A DNA stretch of 29,291 bases. It comes from Alienimonas sp043951915 (lineage in GTDB: Bacteria > Planctomycetota > Planctomycetia > Planctomycetales > Planctomycetaceae). Shown one piece after another: positions 1 through 8,103 of the stretch (position 1 is the first letter of the stretch; each line of letters opens with the position of its first letter). The notes under the pieces are model-generated. The model worked only from the letters and a program-made list of their open reading frames with translations, was not told the origin of the DNA and did not search any database. The stretch is from positions 1 through 29,291 of the forward strand of contig NZ_JBINJD010000057.1 of the NCBI RefSeq assembly GCF_043951915.1. The letters run 5' to 3'. Made by a program: the position numbers and the translations under genes.

Positions 1-33
1 TCCGGGACGCGGCGGCTTCGAAAGACAGTTCGC

Positions 34-810
34 TCACAGCTCCACGCCCAGTCCGGCCAGCAGTTCGATCGTTTCTCGCAGCGGCAGGCCGGAGACGTTG
101 GAGAGGCTGCCGTCCACCCGTTCGACCAGCAACGCCCCGAACAGCCCGCCGATCGCCACGCCGCCGGCCCGGCCGGGAGGTTCAGCGGCGGCGAACAGGC
201 GTTCGAGGTGCCGCTCCGCGTCGGCCCGCACCGTGACCCGGGTGCGGATCACCATGTGGGCGGTGCGAACCGGCCCGGCCTCGCGACTGGGGGGGCGTCC
301 CGGCGGCGGGGGGCCGGCGGGGGCGTGCACGGCGACGCTCACCGCGGTGGCGGTCACGTGGGTGCGGCCGATGTAGTGCTTGCGGAACCACCCCCGCACC
401 GTGCGTTCCCAGTCGTCCGCCGGCGGTTGGCCGAGCGTCGTCAACTCCCCGTCCCGCAGTTCCCCGCCCTCCGCCCCGGCGACCACGGCGGTGTCCGCGG
501 CGATCACGGCGCTCCACCGGCCGGCCAGCTCCTCCTCGGAATCCTCGTCCGGCGGGTCGCCGGCGGCGATGCGGGCGAGGGCGGCGTCCCGCTTGGCGTC
601 GGCGATCCGCAGCAGGCCGGCTTCGATCTCCCGCCAAGTCGTGAAGCCGTCCAGCGACTCCTCCGCCGGATCGGCCGGGGCGAGAGTCCGCAGCCGTTCC
701 GCCGGGACGACCATCTCCAACAGCGCCCGCCGCCGCGGGGAGCGGCTGGCGAGCACGATCGGGCCGTCCGCCAGGGGCGGCCCGGGAGCGTCGGCGGGCG
801 AGTCGGCCAT
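34..810 (-). CDS. Maf-like nucleotide pyrophosphatase, divergent
   Basis: Maf proteins are cytoplasmic nucleoside triphosphate pyrophosphatases that hydrolyse non-canonical or modified nucleotides, and they are historically linked to septum control. The N-terminal signature LASRSPRRRALLE is at residues 20-32, the IAADTAVV strand with the acidic Asp106 follows, then GRTHVTAT (148-155) and the C-terminal block SNVSGLPL (237-244). At 258 residues it is longer than the usual 190-210 because of an acidic insert near 85-97 and a Pro/Arg-rich insert near 163-180. Two normally conserved lysines look replaced: the GKP motif reads GQP (127-129) and the DKAGAYGIQG region reads GRAGGVAIGG (213-222). It is the last gene of a minus-strand run, 64 bp after the PDZ gene. 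Family assignment is good, but activity is uncertain because of those substitutions. Confidence 0.85.
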   Translation of the reverse strand: MADSPADAPGPPLADGPIVLASRSPRRRALLEMVVPAERLRTLAPADPAEESLDGFTTWREIEAGLLRIADAKRDAALARIAAGDPPDEDSEEELAGRWSAVIAADTAVVAGAEGGELRDGELTTLGQPPADDWERTVRGWFRKHYIGRTHVTATAVSVAVHAPAGPPPPGRPPSREAGPVRTAHMVIRTRVTVRADAERHLERLFAAAEPPGRAGGVAIGGLFGALLVERVDGSLSNVSGLPLRETIELLAGLGVEL

Positions 811-874
811 CGGGGAACGAGCGCGGCGGGTCGGGCGAGCGGCCGGGCAGTCTAGTCCCCGCGGGCCGGGCCCG

Positions 875-2218
875 TCAGTCGTCGGTATCGCCCAGGTCCG
901 CCGGATCGCCGTTGCCGGGGATGCGTTCGGCGGGCCGGTCCGGGCCGAAGGGGGAGTCCAGATCGTCCTCAGCGTCCTCGGGGGGGAAGCCGTTCGCCGG
1001 GGGCACGAGGCGGGGCAGCGGCTGGGGACGCGGGAGGAACCGGCCGTCGTTGGGGTCCTCCAGCGGGCGGTCCGGCCAGCGGGCGAGGGTGACGGGGATG
1101 ACGGCCTCGCCGCCGCCGGGGCGGACCACGGTGACGGGCGTGGCCTCGCCGACAGTTCCCTCCTCGCGGATAGCGTCCAGCAGGGCGGCGGGGGTGTTGA
1201 TGGGGGTGTCGCCGAACTGCACGATCACGTCCCCCGGCCGCAACCCGGCCCGGGCGGCGGGCCCGCCGGCGGTCACACGATCGATCTGGCACCCGCCGGC
1301 CCCGCCGGTGGTGAAGGACACGCCGAGGAACGCCTTGCCGCGGCGCTCCACGCTGAAATCGCCGTATTTTCCCGCGATCAAGCCGGCTCGGGCCGCCTCG
1401 GGGATCGGGCAGTCGTCGGTGAGGTGCACCTGAGCGAGCCCGGCGATCGCCCGGAGGTGTTGTAGGCCCTCCTCCCCGCCGGTCCAGCGGTCGTCGAGGG
1501 TGATCGCCCAGGTGGCCCGGTTCCCCCCGCCCAGTGCCGGGCCGAAGCCGCGGTTGAACTGTTCGGTGCGCATCACCGCGGCGCCGTGCCGACGCACCTC
1601 CGCGATGGCCAACGGGGTGATCGACGTCGGAAACAGCCCCAGCGCCGACTTCGCCGCCCCCGCGGCCTCCGCAACCCGGGCCGCCTCCGCCGGGTTCGTG
1701 TCCGCCGGGTTCGTGTCCGCCGCGTTCGGTTCCGCCGCGTTCGGTTCCGCGGGGGCCGGTTCGGCGTCCGCCCCGTCGGCGGCCACGGCGGGCGGATCGA
1801 CCTCGGCGGCGTCGGCCGCGGCGATGAGGGCGGCGAGGGCGTTCACGTACGCCGCCGTGGCGGCCACATCGCCGCGCCGGGCCGACTGCCAAACGCCTTC
1901 CGACAGCGCCGCGACCGCCCGGGTGCGGCGCTCCGGGTCGGCGTCCGTTGCGGCCTGTTGCAGGGCGTCCGTCGCCGCGGGCGTGCCCTCCAACAACCGG
2001 CTGGCGGCCTCGCGGGTCGCCCAGTCGTCGGCGGCGAGGTCCTCGACCGCCGCGGCGATCCGCTCCGCGCTCACCACCTGGCGGGCCGGCCGCGGGGCGA
2101 TCAGCGGGGCGGGCGTCTCCTCCCCGTCCGCCTCCTGTGCGGGGGCGCCCGGCGCCGCGAGGGCACCGGCCAGCAGGACCGCGGCGAGGGCGGGCGTCAG
2201 CACGGACCGCAGGAGCAT
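875..2218 (-). CDS. Secreted PDZ-domain protein with HEAT-like N-terminal region
   Basis: This is a 447-residue exported protein of unknown substrate. Residues 1-28 form a signal peptide (MLLRSVLTPALAAVLLAG, with cleavage likely near APAQ). Residues 50-110 are helical and HEAT-like. Residues 147-180 are a low-complexity Ala/Glu/Pro/Asn linker encoded by a 15-bp tandem repeat. A PDZ domain occupies about 294-380, with FLGVSF, AARAGLRPGDVIVQF and a typical final strand. The last 60 residues are Pro/Asp-rich. No protease catalytic motif is visible, so it is more likely a scaffold or adaptor than an HtrA enzyme. The ATG at 2218 was chosen because it begins the signal peptide. An in-frame ATG at 2266 would overlap the stop of the upstream DJ-1-like gene as ATGA but would add 16 residues ahead of the signal peptide. 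Confidence 0.8.
   Translation of the reverse strand: MLLRSVLTPALAAVLLAGALAAPGAPAQEADGEETPAPLIAPRPARQVVSAERIAAAVEDLAADDWATREAASRLLEGTPAATDALQQAATDADPERRTRAVAALSEGVWQSARRGDVAATAAYVNALAALIAAADAAEVDPPAVAADGADAEPAPAEPNAAEPNAADTNPADTNPAEAARVAEAAGAAKSALGLFPTSITPLAIAEVRRHGAAVMRTEQFNRGFGPALGGGNRATWAITLDDRWTGGEEGLQHLRAIAGLAQVHLTDDCPIPEAARAGLIAGKYGDFSVERRGKAFLGVSFTTGGAGGCQIDRVTAGGPAARAGLRPGDVIVQFGDTPINTPAALLDAIREEGTVGEATPVTVVRPGGGEAVIPVTLARWPDRPLEDPNDGRFLPRPQPLPRLVPPANGFPPEDAEDDLDSPFGPDRPAERIPGNGDPADLGDTDD
1689..1748. repeat. Four tandem 15-bp units inside the PDZ gene
   Basis: The run consists of two identical copies of GCCGGGTTCGTGTCC followed by two identical copies of GCCGCGTTCGGTTCC. The unit is 15 bp, so the reading frame is kept, and it encodes a repeating Asn-Pro/Ala-Ala-(Asp/Glu)-(Thr/Pro) linker on the minus strand between the helical region and the PDZ domain. 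The 2+2 arrangement suggests stepwise slippage duplications. Confidence 0.85.
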
Positions 2219-2262
2219 CGGGGGGCTCGAATCGGGGGGGCGGGGGTCCTTCCTCGCTCCCA

Positions 2263-2778
2263 TCATTCGCCGCGCAGCAGCCCGAGCAAGCCGCGCATGA
2301 AGTCCGGCAGGTCGCCCGGACGGCGGCTGGTGACGTGGTGGCCGTCGACGTGCACCGGCTCGTCCACCCAGGTCGCCCCGGCGTTGACGCAGTCGTCCTT
2401 GATGCCCGGCGAACCGGTCACCGTCACGCCGCGATAAATATCGGCGGAGCAGCACAGCCAGCCGCCGTGGCAGACCGCGGCGACCGGCTTCTTGGCGGCG
2501 TCGAACGCCTTGAGCAGGTTCAGCACGGCCGGGTCGCGGCGCAGCTTGTCCGGCATCCACCCGCCGGGGCAGACGACGGCGACGAAGTCGTCCGCCGACA
2601 GATCGCCGACCGCGGCGTCGTTCGTGCACGGGTAGCCGTGCTTGCCCTGATAACTCTTGCCGGCCTCGTCGCCGGCGAGCGTGACCTCGTACCCGGCCTC
2701 CTCGAGCCGCAGCTTGGGATACCAGAGTTCGAGGTCTTCGTAATCGGGCCCGGCGAAGATGAGAACGCGATCGGCCAT
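2263..2778 (-). CDS. DJ-1/PfpI family protein
   Basis: This 171-residue protein has the DJ-1/PfpI class I glutamine amidotransferase-like fold. Members act as glyoxalases, deglycases, proteases or chaperones, mostly in the cytoplasm. Seen in the sequence: the N-terminal strand RVLIFAG, Glu14 in the position of the acidic residue that pairs with the nucleophile, the oxyanion-side motif VVCPGGW (68-74), and the nucleophile elbow AVCHGGW with Cys103-His104. Total length is typical of the family. The ATG at 2778 gives a standard start. The gene is first in a minus-strand run and its TGA overlaps a potential ATG of the PDZ frame. The precise activity within the superfamily cannot be read from the sequence. 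Confidence 0.9.
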   Translation of the reverse strand: MADRVLIFAGPDYEDLELWYPKLRLEEAGYEVTLAGDEAGKSYQGKHGYPCTNDAAVGDLSADDFVAVVCPGGWMPDKLRRDPAVLNLLKAFDAAKKPVAAVCHGGWLCCSADIYRGVTVTGSPGIKDDCVNAGATWVDEPVHVDGHHVTSRRPGDLPDFMRGLLGLLRGE

Positions 2779-2820
2779 GGGGGTCGAGTGATCTGGAGGG
2801 GAGGTCGGTACGTTGGGGGC

Positions 2821-3444
2821 ATGATAGGGGCTCGCACCGCCGTCGACGCCGAGGGGCCGGTCATCCGGGTGTTCGCGCGGCCGTTCTGCGTCTGGGGGCT
2901 GGTCCTGTTCGGCGGCATCGGCCTGTTTATCGTGGGCGGGGCGGCGATGTCCGAACTGGGGCTGGGGGACGCGCGGGTCGATGCAGGGTTCTGGTGGTTC
3001 GGAGCGCCGATCGGGACGGTCGCCCTGCTGGCAGGCGCCCTCGGGCTCTCGGAACTGCGCGAGCCGTCGGCGGCGGTGGCGATTCGTCCGGACCGGTTCG
3101 TCCTCCGTCAGCCGTTGCTCGTCTGGACGAAGGGTCGGACCGTGCGGACCGCGGACGTGGTTCAGCTCTGGGCCGTGGGAACGGGCGATCGGAAGGCGCT
3201 GGGGGAGGACGGCGGCCCGGACCGGCTGTGCGTCCGGCTGCGGAGCGGCAGGGTGATTCGGTACGAAGCAATGAACCTCGCGATCAGCGGCGTCGAACTC
3301 GAACGTTTGATTCGCGAGACGACCGGGCTGGACGCGCCCGGCCGGCCGGCTGGGCAAACACGGTCGACGGCCGTTCGTTGGCTGCGGCAGGCGGTCGGGG
3401 CGGATCCGGGTGGCCCGGTTGCGGCTCCGGGCGAGGGGGCGTGA
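2821..3444 (+). CDS. Hypothetical two-helix membrane protein with PH-like soluble region
   Basis: This 207-residue protein has two predicted membrane helices (about 22-42 and 57-77), followed by a soluble part running SAAVAIRPDRFVLRQPL and ending in a Pro/Gly-rich tail. The strand pattern around 85-165 (rigid short strands, a polar loop at 120-133 and a closing amphipathic helix) resembles the PH-like domains found after paired helices in many bacterial membrane proteins, but this is a visual impression only. It is divergent from the DJ-1-like gene across 42 bp. It ends 9-12 bp before the antiporter gene, so the two are probably co-transcribed. No function is assigned. Confidence 0.7.
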   Translation: MIGARTAVDAEGPVIRVFARPFCVWGLVLFGGIGLFIVGGAAMSELGLGDARVDAGFWWFGAPIGTVALLAGALGLSELREPSAAVAIRPDRFVLRQPLLVWTKGRTVRTADVVQLWAVGTGDRKALGEDGGPDRLCVRLRSGRVIRYEAMNLAISGVELERLIRETTGLDAPGRPAGQTRSTAVRWLRQAVGADPGGPVAAPGEGA

Positions 3445-3456
3445 GATGCGGGGGTG

Positions 3457-4803
3457 ATGCGTTTCGCCCCGCCCGACGCCGACCGCTCCGACGCCGCAGC
3501 CGCGGCCGAAGCCGCCGAGTCCGCGGCGGCCGCGGCGTTCGATCTCGACCTCGTCCTGCTGCTGGGCGGGGCGGTGGTGATGGCGATCGCGGCCTTTCAC
3601 GGCCGCATCACCCGGACGGCGGGGACCAGCGGGCCGCTGTTGGCCCTGCTGGGGGGGATCGCGGCGGGGCCGGTCGGCCTGGGGTGGCTCGATCCGACCG
3701 ACTGGGGCGAACCGGCCGGGTGGATGCAGCCGGCGGCGCTGCTGACGCTGGCGATCGGGCTGACGGGCGTGGCCCTGCGGTTGCCGCGGCGGTGCGTGCT
3801 GTCGCGGGCGCACCTGACGACGATCGGCACACTGCTGGGGCCGGTCATGCTGGCGATGTGGGCGGCCTCCACCTGTTGCGCAGCGGTCGTGCTGGGGCTG
3901 GACAGGTGGGCGGCGGCGCTGGTCGGCGCCGCGGTGGTGCCGACCGACCCGGTGCTGGCCTCGGCGGTGGTCTCCGGCGACTTCGCCCGCGAACGCCTGC
4001 CCGGTCGACTGCGGCACGCGATCAGCGCCGAGAGCGGGACGAACGACGGCCTCGCCGTGCCGCTGGTCGCCCTCGCCGCCGCCGGACTCGCCGGCTCCCT
4101 CGCCGCGGCGGAGGGCTGGTGCAACTGGTTCGCCGAGGCCGTGCTGCGGGAGGCGGTCGGGGCGGCGCTGCTGGGGGCGGCGTGCGGGTGTGCGGCGGCC
4201 TTCCTGCTGAACTGGTCCGAGCGGGAACGCGACACCGACGAGACCGGCCTGCTGGCGTTCGCCCTGGCCCTCACCCTGGCCGTGCTGGGGGCGGCGGGCG
4301 TGTTGGGGGTCAGCGGCCCGCTGGCGGTGTTCGCCGCGGCGCTCGCCTTCACCTGGGGCCTGTCGGGGGACGAACGGCGGGAGGAGGGCGAGATTCAGGA
4401 CGCCGTCAACCAGTTCTTCCTGCTGCCAATCTTCGGCCTGCTGGGCGCCGTGCTGCCGTGGGGGGAGTGGGCGGCCTTCGGCTGGCGGGGGCCGGCGTTC
4501 GTCGCGGCGCTGCTGCTGGTCCGCCGCCCGCCGTGGCTCTGGCTGATCGGCCGGTTCTTCCCCGCCCTGCTGCCGGATCTGAAAGAGAACCGCGATCGGC
4601 TGTTCGCCGGCTGGTTCGGACCGATCGGCGTGGCGGCCCTGTACTACGCGGCGGAGTATCACGCCGATCTGCCCGTCCTGTGGCCGGCGGTCACCCTGGC
4701 GGTGGCCGGCAGCACGCTGGTCCACGGGGCGACCGCGGCCCCGTTCACCCGCCGCTACGCCGCCGACGCGGCCGACGCCCCGGAACCGACCGACCGCACC
4801 TGA
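3457..4803 (+). CDS. NhaP-type cation/proton antiporter
   Basis: This is a 448-residue polytopic inner-membrane protein of the monovalent cation:proton antiporter-1 (CPA1, Na+/H+ exchanger) family, which exchanges Na+ or K+ for protons. About 11-12 hydrophobic segments are visible from residue 30 onward. Family motifs are present: VPTDPVLA (161-168, with the TDP ion-site motif) and AESGTNDGLAVPL (191-203), whose Glu192 and Asn196-Asp197 match the ion-binding ND motif. The first 28 residues are an Ala/Asp-rich cytoplasmic leader. ATG at 3457 is preferred; the GTG directly before it (3454) would add one residue. It sits between two other membrane protein genes and is probably in one operon with them. 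The transported ion cannot be decided. Confidence 0.88.
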   Translation: MRFAPPDADRSDAAAAAEAAESAAAAAFDLDLVLLLGGAVVMAIAAFHGRITRTAGTSGPLLALLGGIAAGPVGLGWLDPTDWGEPAGWMQPAALLTLAIGLTGVALRLPRRCVLSRAHLTTIGTLLGPVMLAMWAASTCCAAVVLGLDRWAAALVGAAVVPTDPVLASAVVSGDFARERLPGRLRHAISAESGTNDGLAVPLVALAAAGLAGSLAAAEGWCNWFAEAVLREAVGAALLGAACGCAAAFLLNWSERERDTDETGLLAFALALTLAVLGAAGVLGVSGPLAVFAAALAFTWGLSGDERREEGEIQDAVNQFFLLPIFGLLGAVLPWGEWAAFGWRGPAFVAALLLVRRPPWLWLIGRFFPALLPDLKENRDRLFAGWFGPIGVAALYYAAEYHADLPVLWPAVTLAVAGSTLVHGATAAPFTRRYAADAADAPEPTDRT

Positions 4804-4849
4804 CCCGCCCCCGCGTCGCCCGCCGCTTCGCCCTTCCCGACCGCTCGCC

Positions 4850-5425
4850 GTGCCCGATCCGCAATCCGTCACCCCCGGAGACCCGGGTTCCCCCGCCAGC
4901 GGCGACTGGCTGTGGGCCCCGCCGGGGGACGTGTGGAAGGTCGTGGCGCTGTCGGCGCTGGCCTTCCTGATCGTCGCCCTGCTGTTCCGGCTGGCCGGCA
5001 CGCGGGCGGCCGGGCAGATGAACAACTTCGACTGGATCGTCACCGTCGCCCAGGGCGCGATCGTCGGCAGCGTGGCGCTGGGGGCGAACACCTCCCTGCT
5101 GGAGGGGGCCGCCGCGGTCGTCACGCTGCTCGGCCTGCAATACGGCATGAATTGGCTGGCCGCCCGGCACGACGGGTTCCGCAAAGCGGTCTTCTCCCAT
5201 CCGGCGCTGCTGTACCACCGCGGCGAGTTCCTGCACGACGCCCTCAAACGGCAGCGGGTCACCGAGGGCGAAGTCCGCGGGGCGGTTCGGTCCGCGGGGA
5301 TGGGCAGTTGGGCGGAGGTCGGGGCGGTCGTGCTGGAACCGGGGGGGACGTTCAGCGTGCTGCCGAAGGCGAACCCCGACGACGAGCACGACTTGCTCAC
5401 CGGCGTCGAACGCCCCAAAGGCTGA
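4850..5425 (+). CDS. DUF421 (YetF/YcaP-like) membrane protein
   Basis: This 191-residue protein has three predicted membrane helices (about 31-49, 62-80 and 84-101) followed by a soluble domain, the architecture of the DUF421/YetF family of unknown function. Family-like features are the FRLAGTRAAGQMNNFDWIV block after helix 1, HPALLYHRGEFLHDAL (117-132) and a final stretch with RSAGMGSW and a LEPGGTFSVLP strand. It starts with GTG at 4850, 46 bp after the antiporter stop. In spore formers, relatives are spore-membrane proteins, but that role is not expected here. The family assignment is good; the function is unknown. Confidence 0.85.
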   Translation: MPDPQSVTPGDPGSPASGDWLWAPPGDVWKVVALSALAFLIVALLFRLAGTRAAGQMNNFDWIVTVAQGAIVGSVALGANTSLLEGAAAVVTLLGLQYGMNWLAARHDGFRKAVFSHPALLYHRGEFLHDALKRQRVTEGEVRGAVRSAGMGSWAEVGAVVLEPGGTFSVLPKANPDDEHDLLTGVERPKG

Positions 5426-5510
5426 ACCGTCCCCCGGCGCCGCCCCGCCCGGCCGCCCGGCGACCGGAACGCGGGTTGAGCGTTCGTCCCCGCCGCCCCA
5501 CAATCCCGCC

Positions 5511-7835
5511 ATGAGCACGGAACAGGCGGACACCGACGCGGCCCCGGATCTCCCCCCGTCGGCCCCCCCGTCGGATCCGCCGGCCGACGCGGCGCCCGCC
5601 GCCGCCGCAGGCGACGTCGCCGCCGCGGACGACGAGGCGGAACTGCGGGCCGTCCTGCGGGACTACTGGGGTTACGACAGCTTCCGCCCCCTCCAGAAAG
5701 AGGCGATGGAGTGCGGCCTGAGCGGCCGGGACAGCGTCGTCGTGCTGCCGACCGGCGGCGGGAAAAGCCTCTGCTATCAGGCCCCCGCCGCGGTGCTGCA
5801 CCGCCGGACCGGGGCCGTCGCGGTCGTCGTCAGCCCGCTGATCGCGCTGATGAAGGATCAGGTGGACGCGCTGTCCGCGATCGGCGTGCCGGCGGCGTTC
5901 GTCAACAGCACCCTGCCGCCGGAGGAGAAGATCGAGGTCGCCCGCCGGCTGCGGGAGAAGGAACTCGCCTGCCTGTACGCGGCGCCGGAAACCCTCGTCA
6001 CCGACCGGATGCTGGACTTCCTGTCCGGGCTGGACGTCAGCTTCGTGGCGATCGACGAGGCCCACTGCGTGAGCCAGTGGGGGCACGACTTCCGCCCGGA
6101 GTACCGCCAGCTCGGCATGCTGCGGGAGCGGTTCCCCGACGCAGCGATGCACGGCTACACCGCCACCGCCGGCGAGAAGGTGCGCGACGACGTCGCCTTC
6201 CAGTTGAACCTGCGCGACCCGGCGATGCTGGTCGGCAGCTTCGACCGGCCGAACCTCACCTTCCGGGCCCGGCCCGCTTCCAAAACGCTTGACCAGATCC
6301 GCGAGGTGGTCAGGCGGCACGAGGGCGAGAGCGGCATCGTCTACTGCATCTCCCGCAAGAAGGTGGACGAGACCGCCGACGCCCTGCGGGGGTTGGGCGT
6401 GCGGGCGATCGCCTACCACGCCGGGATGACCAAGGAGGAACGCACCGCCGCCCAGGACGCCTTCCTGGCCGACGAGGAAGACGTGGTCGTGGCCACGGTC
6501 GCCTTCGGCATGGGCATCGACAAACCGGACGTGCGGTTCGTCGTCCACGCCGGGATGCCGAAGTCGATCGAACACTACCAGCAGGAGGCCGGCCGAGCCG
6601 GCCGCGACGGGTTGGCCAGCGAATGCCTCCTGCTGCACAGCGGCGGCGACTACCGGTTCTGGAAAAGCACCCTCAGCGAACTCCCCCCCGAACCCCGGGC
6701 TAACGCGGAGCAGTCTCTCAACGCCCTCTACGACTACGCCCAGGGGGCGCTCTGCCGCCATAAAGCCCTCGTGCGGTACTTCGGGCAGGACCTGGAGGGC
6801 GACGACTGCGGCGCCTGCGACATCTGCCTCGGCGAAGTGGAAACCGTCGACGACCCGTTGGTTCTCGGGCAGAAGATCGTCAGCTGCGTGTACCGCTTGG
6901 ACCAACGCTTCGGCGGCAACCACACCGCGGAGGTGCTGACCGGTTCCAAAAGCGAGGCGGTGCTCTCCAAGGGCCACGACGCCCTCAGCACCTACGGGCT
7001 GCTGTCGGAGCACCCCAAAAAGGCGGTGCGGGACTGGATCGAACAGCTCGTCGGGCAGGGGTTTCTGGCCAAAGCCGGCGAGTACGCCACGCTGCACATC
7101 ACCGAGGCCGGCCAGCAACTCCTCAAGGGGGAACGCAAACCGGTGCTGCTGGCCCCGGCGAAGAAGGTCTCCGCGGACCGGCCGAGCCGCCGCAGCGCCG
7201 CCGACGACTGGGAGGGCGTGGACGAGGAGCTGTTCGAGCACCTCCGCGGCGTGCGGGGGGAGGTCGCCCGGGAGATCGGCAAGCCGGCCTACATCGTATT
7301 CAACGACGCCAGCCTGAAGGACATGGCCCGCCGCCGCCCCACCACCGAGGAGGGGCTGAGCCACTGCGTCGGCGTCGGCCCGAAAAAGCTGGAGGACTTC
7401 GGCGAGCGCTTCCTGGAGGAGATCAATGCGCACTGCTCCGAGCACGGCCTGACGGTGGACGTGGAGGTCGGCGCCGCGGGCGGAACCGGCGGGGGCTCGG
7501 GCGGGAGCATGTTCGGCGGCGGCCGGTCGATCAGCCGAAACGCCGCCGCGGCCTTCCCGCTGTTCCGCGACGGGTTGGGGGTGGAGGACGCCGCCCGGGA
7601 GTTGGGCGTCACCGACCGCACGGCCGTCGGCTACCTGCGGGACTACATCCTGGAAACGAAGCACGACGATCCCACCACCTGGGTGGCCCCCGCCGTCGCC
7701 CGCCAGGCCCGGGAGGCCTTCGAAGCCTGCGGTCTGCAACGCCTCAAACCGGCCTTCGAGCACCTCGACGGCGCGGTGAGTTACGACGACCTGAAGATCG
7801 TCGCCGCCTGCATGGCGGCGGGGCAGTCCGCCTGA
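5511..7835 (+). CDS. recQ: ATP-dependent DNA helicase RecQ
   Basis: RecQ is a 3'-5' superfamily 2 helicase that unwinds DNA at stalled forks and in RecF-pathway recombination. The 774 residues contain an acidic/proline-rich N-terminal leader (1-42), the Q-motif region FRPLQKEAM, Walker A PTGGGKS (80-86), Walker B DEAH (182-185) within DEAHCVSQWGHDFRPEY, GYTATA (215-220) and the arginine-finger motif QQEAGRAGRDG (357-367). The zinc subdomain has Cys415, Cys433, Cys436 and Cys439, and an RQC winged helix and an HRDC domain (about 572-645) follow. After a Gly-rich linker a further helix-turn-helix region (about 672-765, with DAARELGVTDRTAVGYL) resembles the helicase C-terminal HTH seen in some RecQ/WRN proteins. 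The ATG at 5511 has no clear Shine-Dalgarno site. It may be read alone or after the membrane gene trio. Confidence 0.96.
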   Translation: MSTEQADTDAAPDLPPSAPPSDPPADAAPAAAAGDVAAADDEAELRAVLRDYWGYDSFRPLQKEAMECGLSGRDSVVVLPTGGGKSLCYQAPAAVLHRRTGAVAVVVSPLIALMKDQVDALSAIGVPAAFVNSTLPPEEKIEVARRLREKELACLYAAPETLVTDRMLDFLSGLDVSFVAIDEAHCVSQWGHDFRPEYRQLGMLRERFPDAAMHGYTATAGEKVRDDVAFQLNLRDPAMLVGSFDRPNLTFRARPASKTLDQIREVVRRHEGESGIVYCISRKKVDETADALRGLGVRAIAYHAGMTKEERTAAQDAFLADEEDVVVATVAFGMGIDKPDVRFVVHAGMPKSIEHYQQEAGRAGRDGLASECLLLHSGGDYRFWKSTLSELPPEPRANAEQSLNALYDYAQGALCRHKALVRYFGQDLEGDDCGACDICLGEVETVDDPLVLGQKIVSCVYRLDQRFGGNHTAEVLTGSKSEAVLSKGHDALSTYGLLSEHPKKAVRDWIEQLVGQGFLAKAGEYATLHITEAGQQLLKGERKPVLLAPAKKVSADRPSRRSAADDWEGVDEELFEHLRGVRGEVAREIGKPAYIVFNDASLKDMARRRPTTEEGLSHCVGVGPKKLEDFGERFLEEINAHCSEHGLTVDVEVGAAGGTGGGSGGSMFGGGRSISRNAAAAFPLFRDGLGVEDAARELGVTDRTAVGYLRDYILETKHDDPTTWVAPAVARQAREAFEACGLQRLKPAFEHLDGAVSYDDLKIVAACMAAGQSA

Positions 7836-7861
7836 GCGGGGACGCCGCCGCAACCGGAACT

Positions 7862-7905
7862 CCCCTCGCCCCCCTTTTGGGGGAGAGGGGTCGGGGGTGA
7901 GGGGG
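7862..7905 (+). repeat. GC-rich inverted-repeat element, copy A
   Basis: The element opens with CCCCTCGCCCCCCTTTTGGG and continues GGGAGAGGGGTCGGGGGTGAGGGG. It contains a C5/G5 hairpin around a CTTTT loop and an outer CCCCTC...GAGGGG pairing. It lies 27 bp after the recQ stop and could end transcription. Related copies lie at 7988 (opposite orientation) and 8074. Confidence 0.75.
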
Positions 7906-7987
7906 CAGCGACGCCCGGACGCTGTTCACCGTCCGCCGACTCTCCCGCAGGAAGCTCACCGCGGAGAGCGGACGCGGATGAACCGTG

Positions 7988-8030
7988 CCCCACCCTCACC
8001 CCCAGCCCCTCTCCCTCGAGGGAGAGGGGA
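7988..8030 (-). repeat. GC-rich inverted-repeat element, copy B (opposite orientation)
   Basis: Read on the minus strand it is TCCCCTCTCCCTCGAGGGAG followed by AGGGGCTGGGGGTGAGGGTGGGG, the same right half as copy A (GAGAGGGG-x-x-GGGGGTGAGGG). Its own core is the perfect palindrome CCCCTCTCCCTCGAGGGAGAGGGG, able to form a 12-bp stem. The different hairpin tip compared with copy A, with conserved flanks, suggests a mobile or duplicating palindromic element. Confidence 0.75.
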
Positions 8031-8073
8031 GAAGAGTGGAACGAACCGCTCCTCAACGTCCGCAGACCGTATC

Positions 8074-8103
8074 CCCCCTCGCCCCCTTTTGGGGGAGAGG
8101 GGA
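8074..8103 (+). repeat. GC-rich inverted-repeat element, copy C (left half only)
   Basis: It reads CCCCCTCGCCCCCTTTTGGG then GGAGAGGGGA, nearly identical to the left hairpin half of copy A but lacking the GGGGGTGAGGGG right part. It appears to be a truncated copy in the same orientation as A. Confidence 0.7.

Noticed and set aside
2263..5418. A 1051-codon open frame on the minus strand
   Set aside because: It is the antisense of the antiporter and DUF421 genes in GC-rich DNA, with Gln/Arg/Pro low-complexity translation; only its last 171 codons (the DJ-1-like gene) are real.
5397..7853. An 818-codon open frame antisense to recQ
   Set aside because: The translation is a Val/Gly/Ala/Arg-rich antisense shadow; the plus frame has all RecQ motifs.
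7862..8103. CRISPR array
   Set aside because: The repeats are in mixed orientations with unequal spacing, are GC-rich palindromes, and no cas gene is present.
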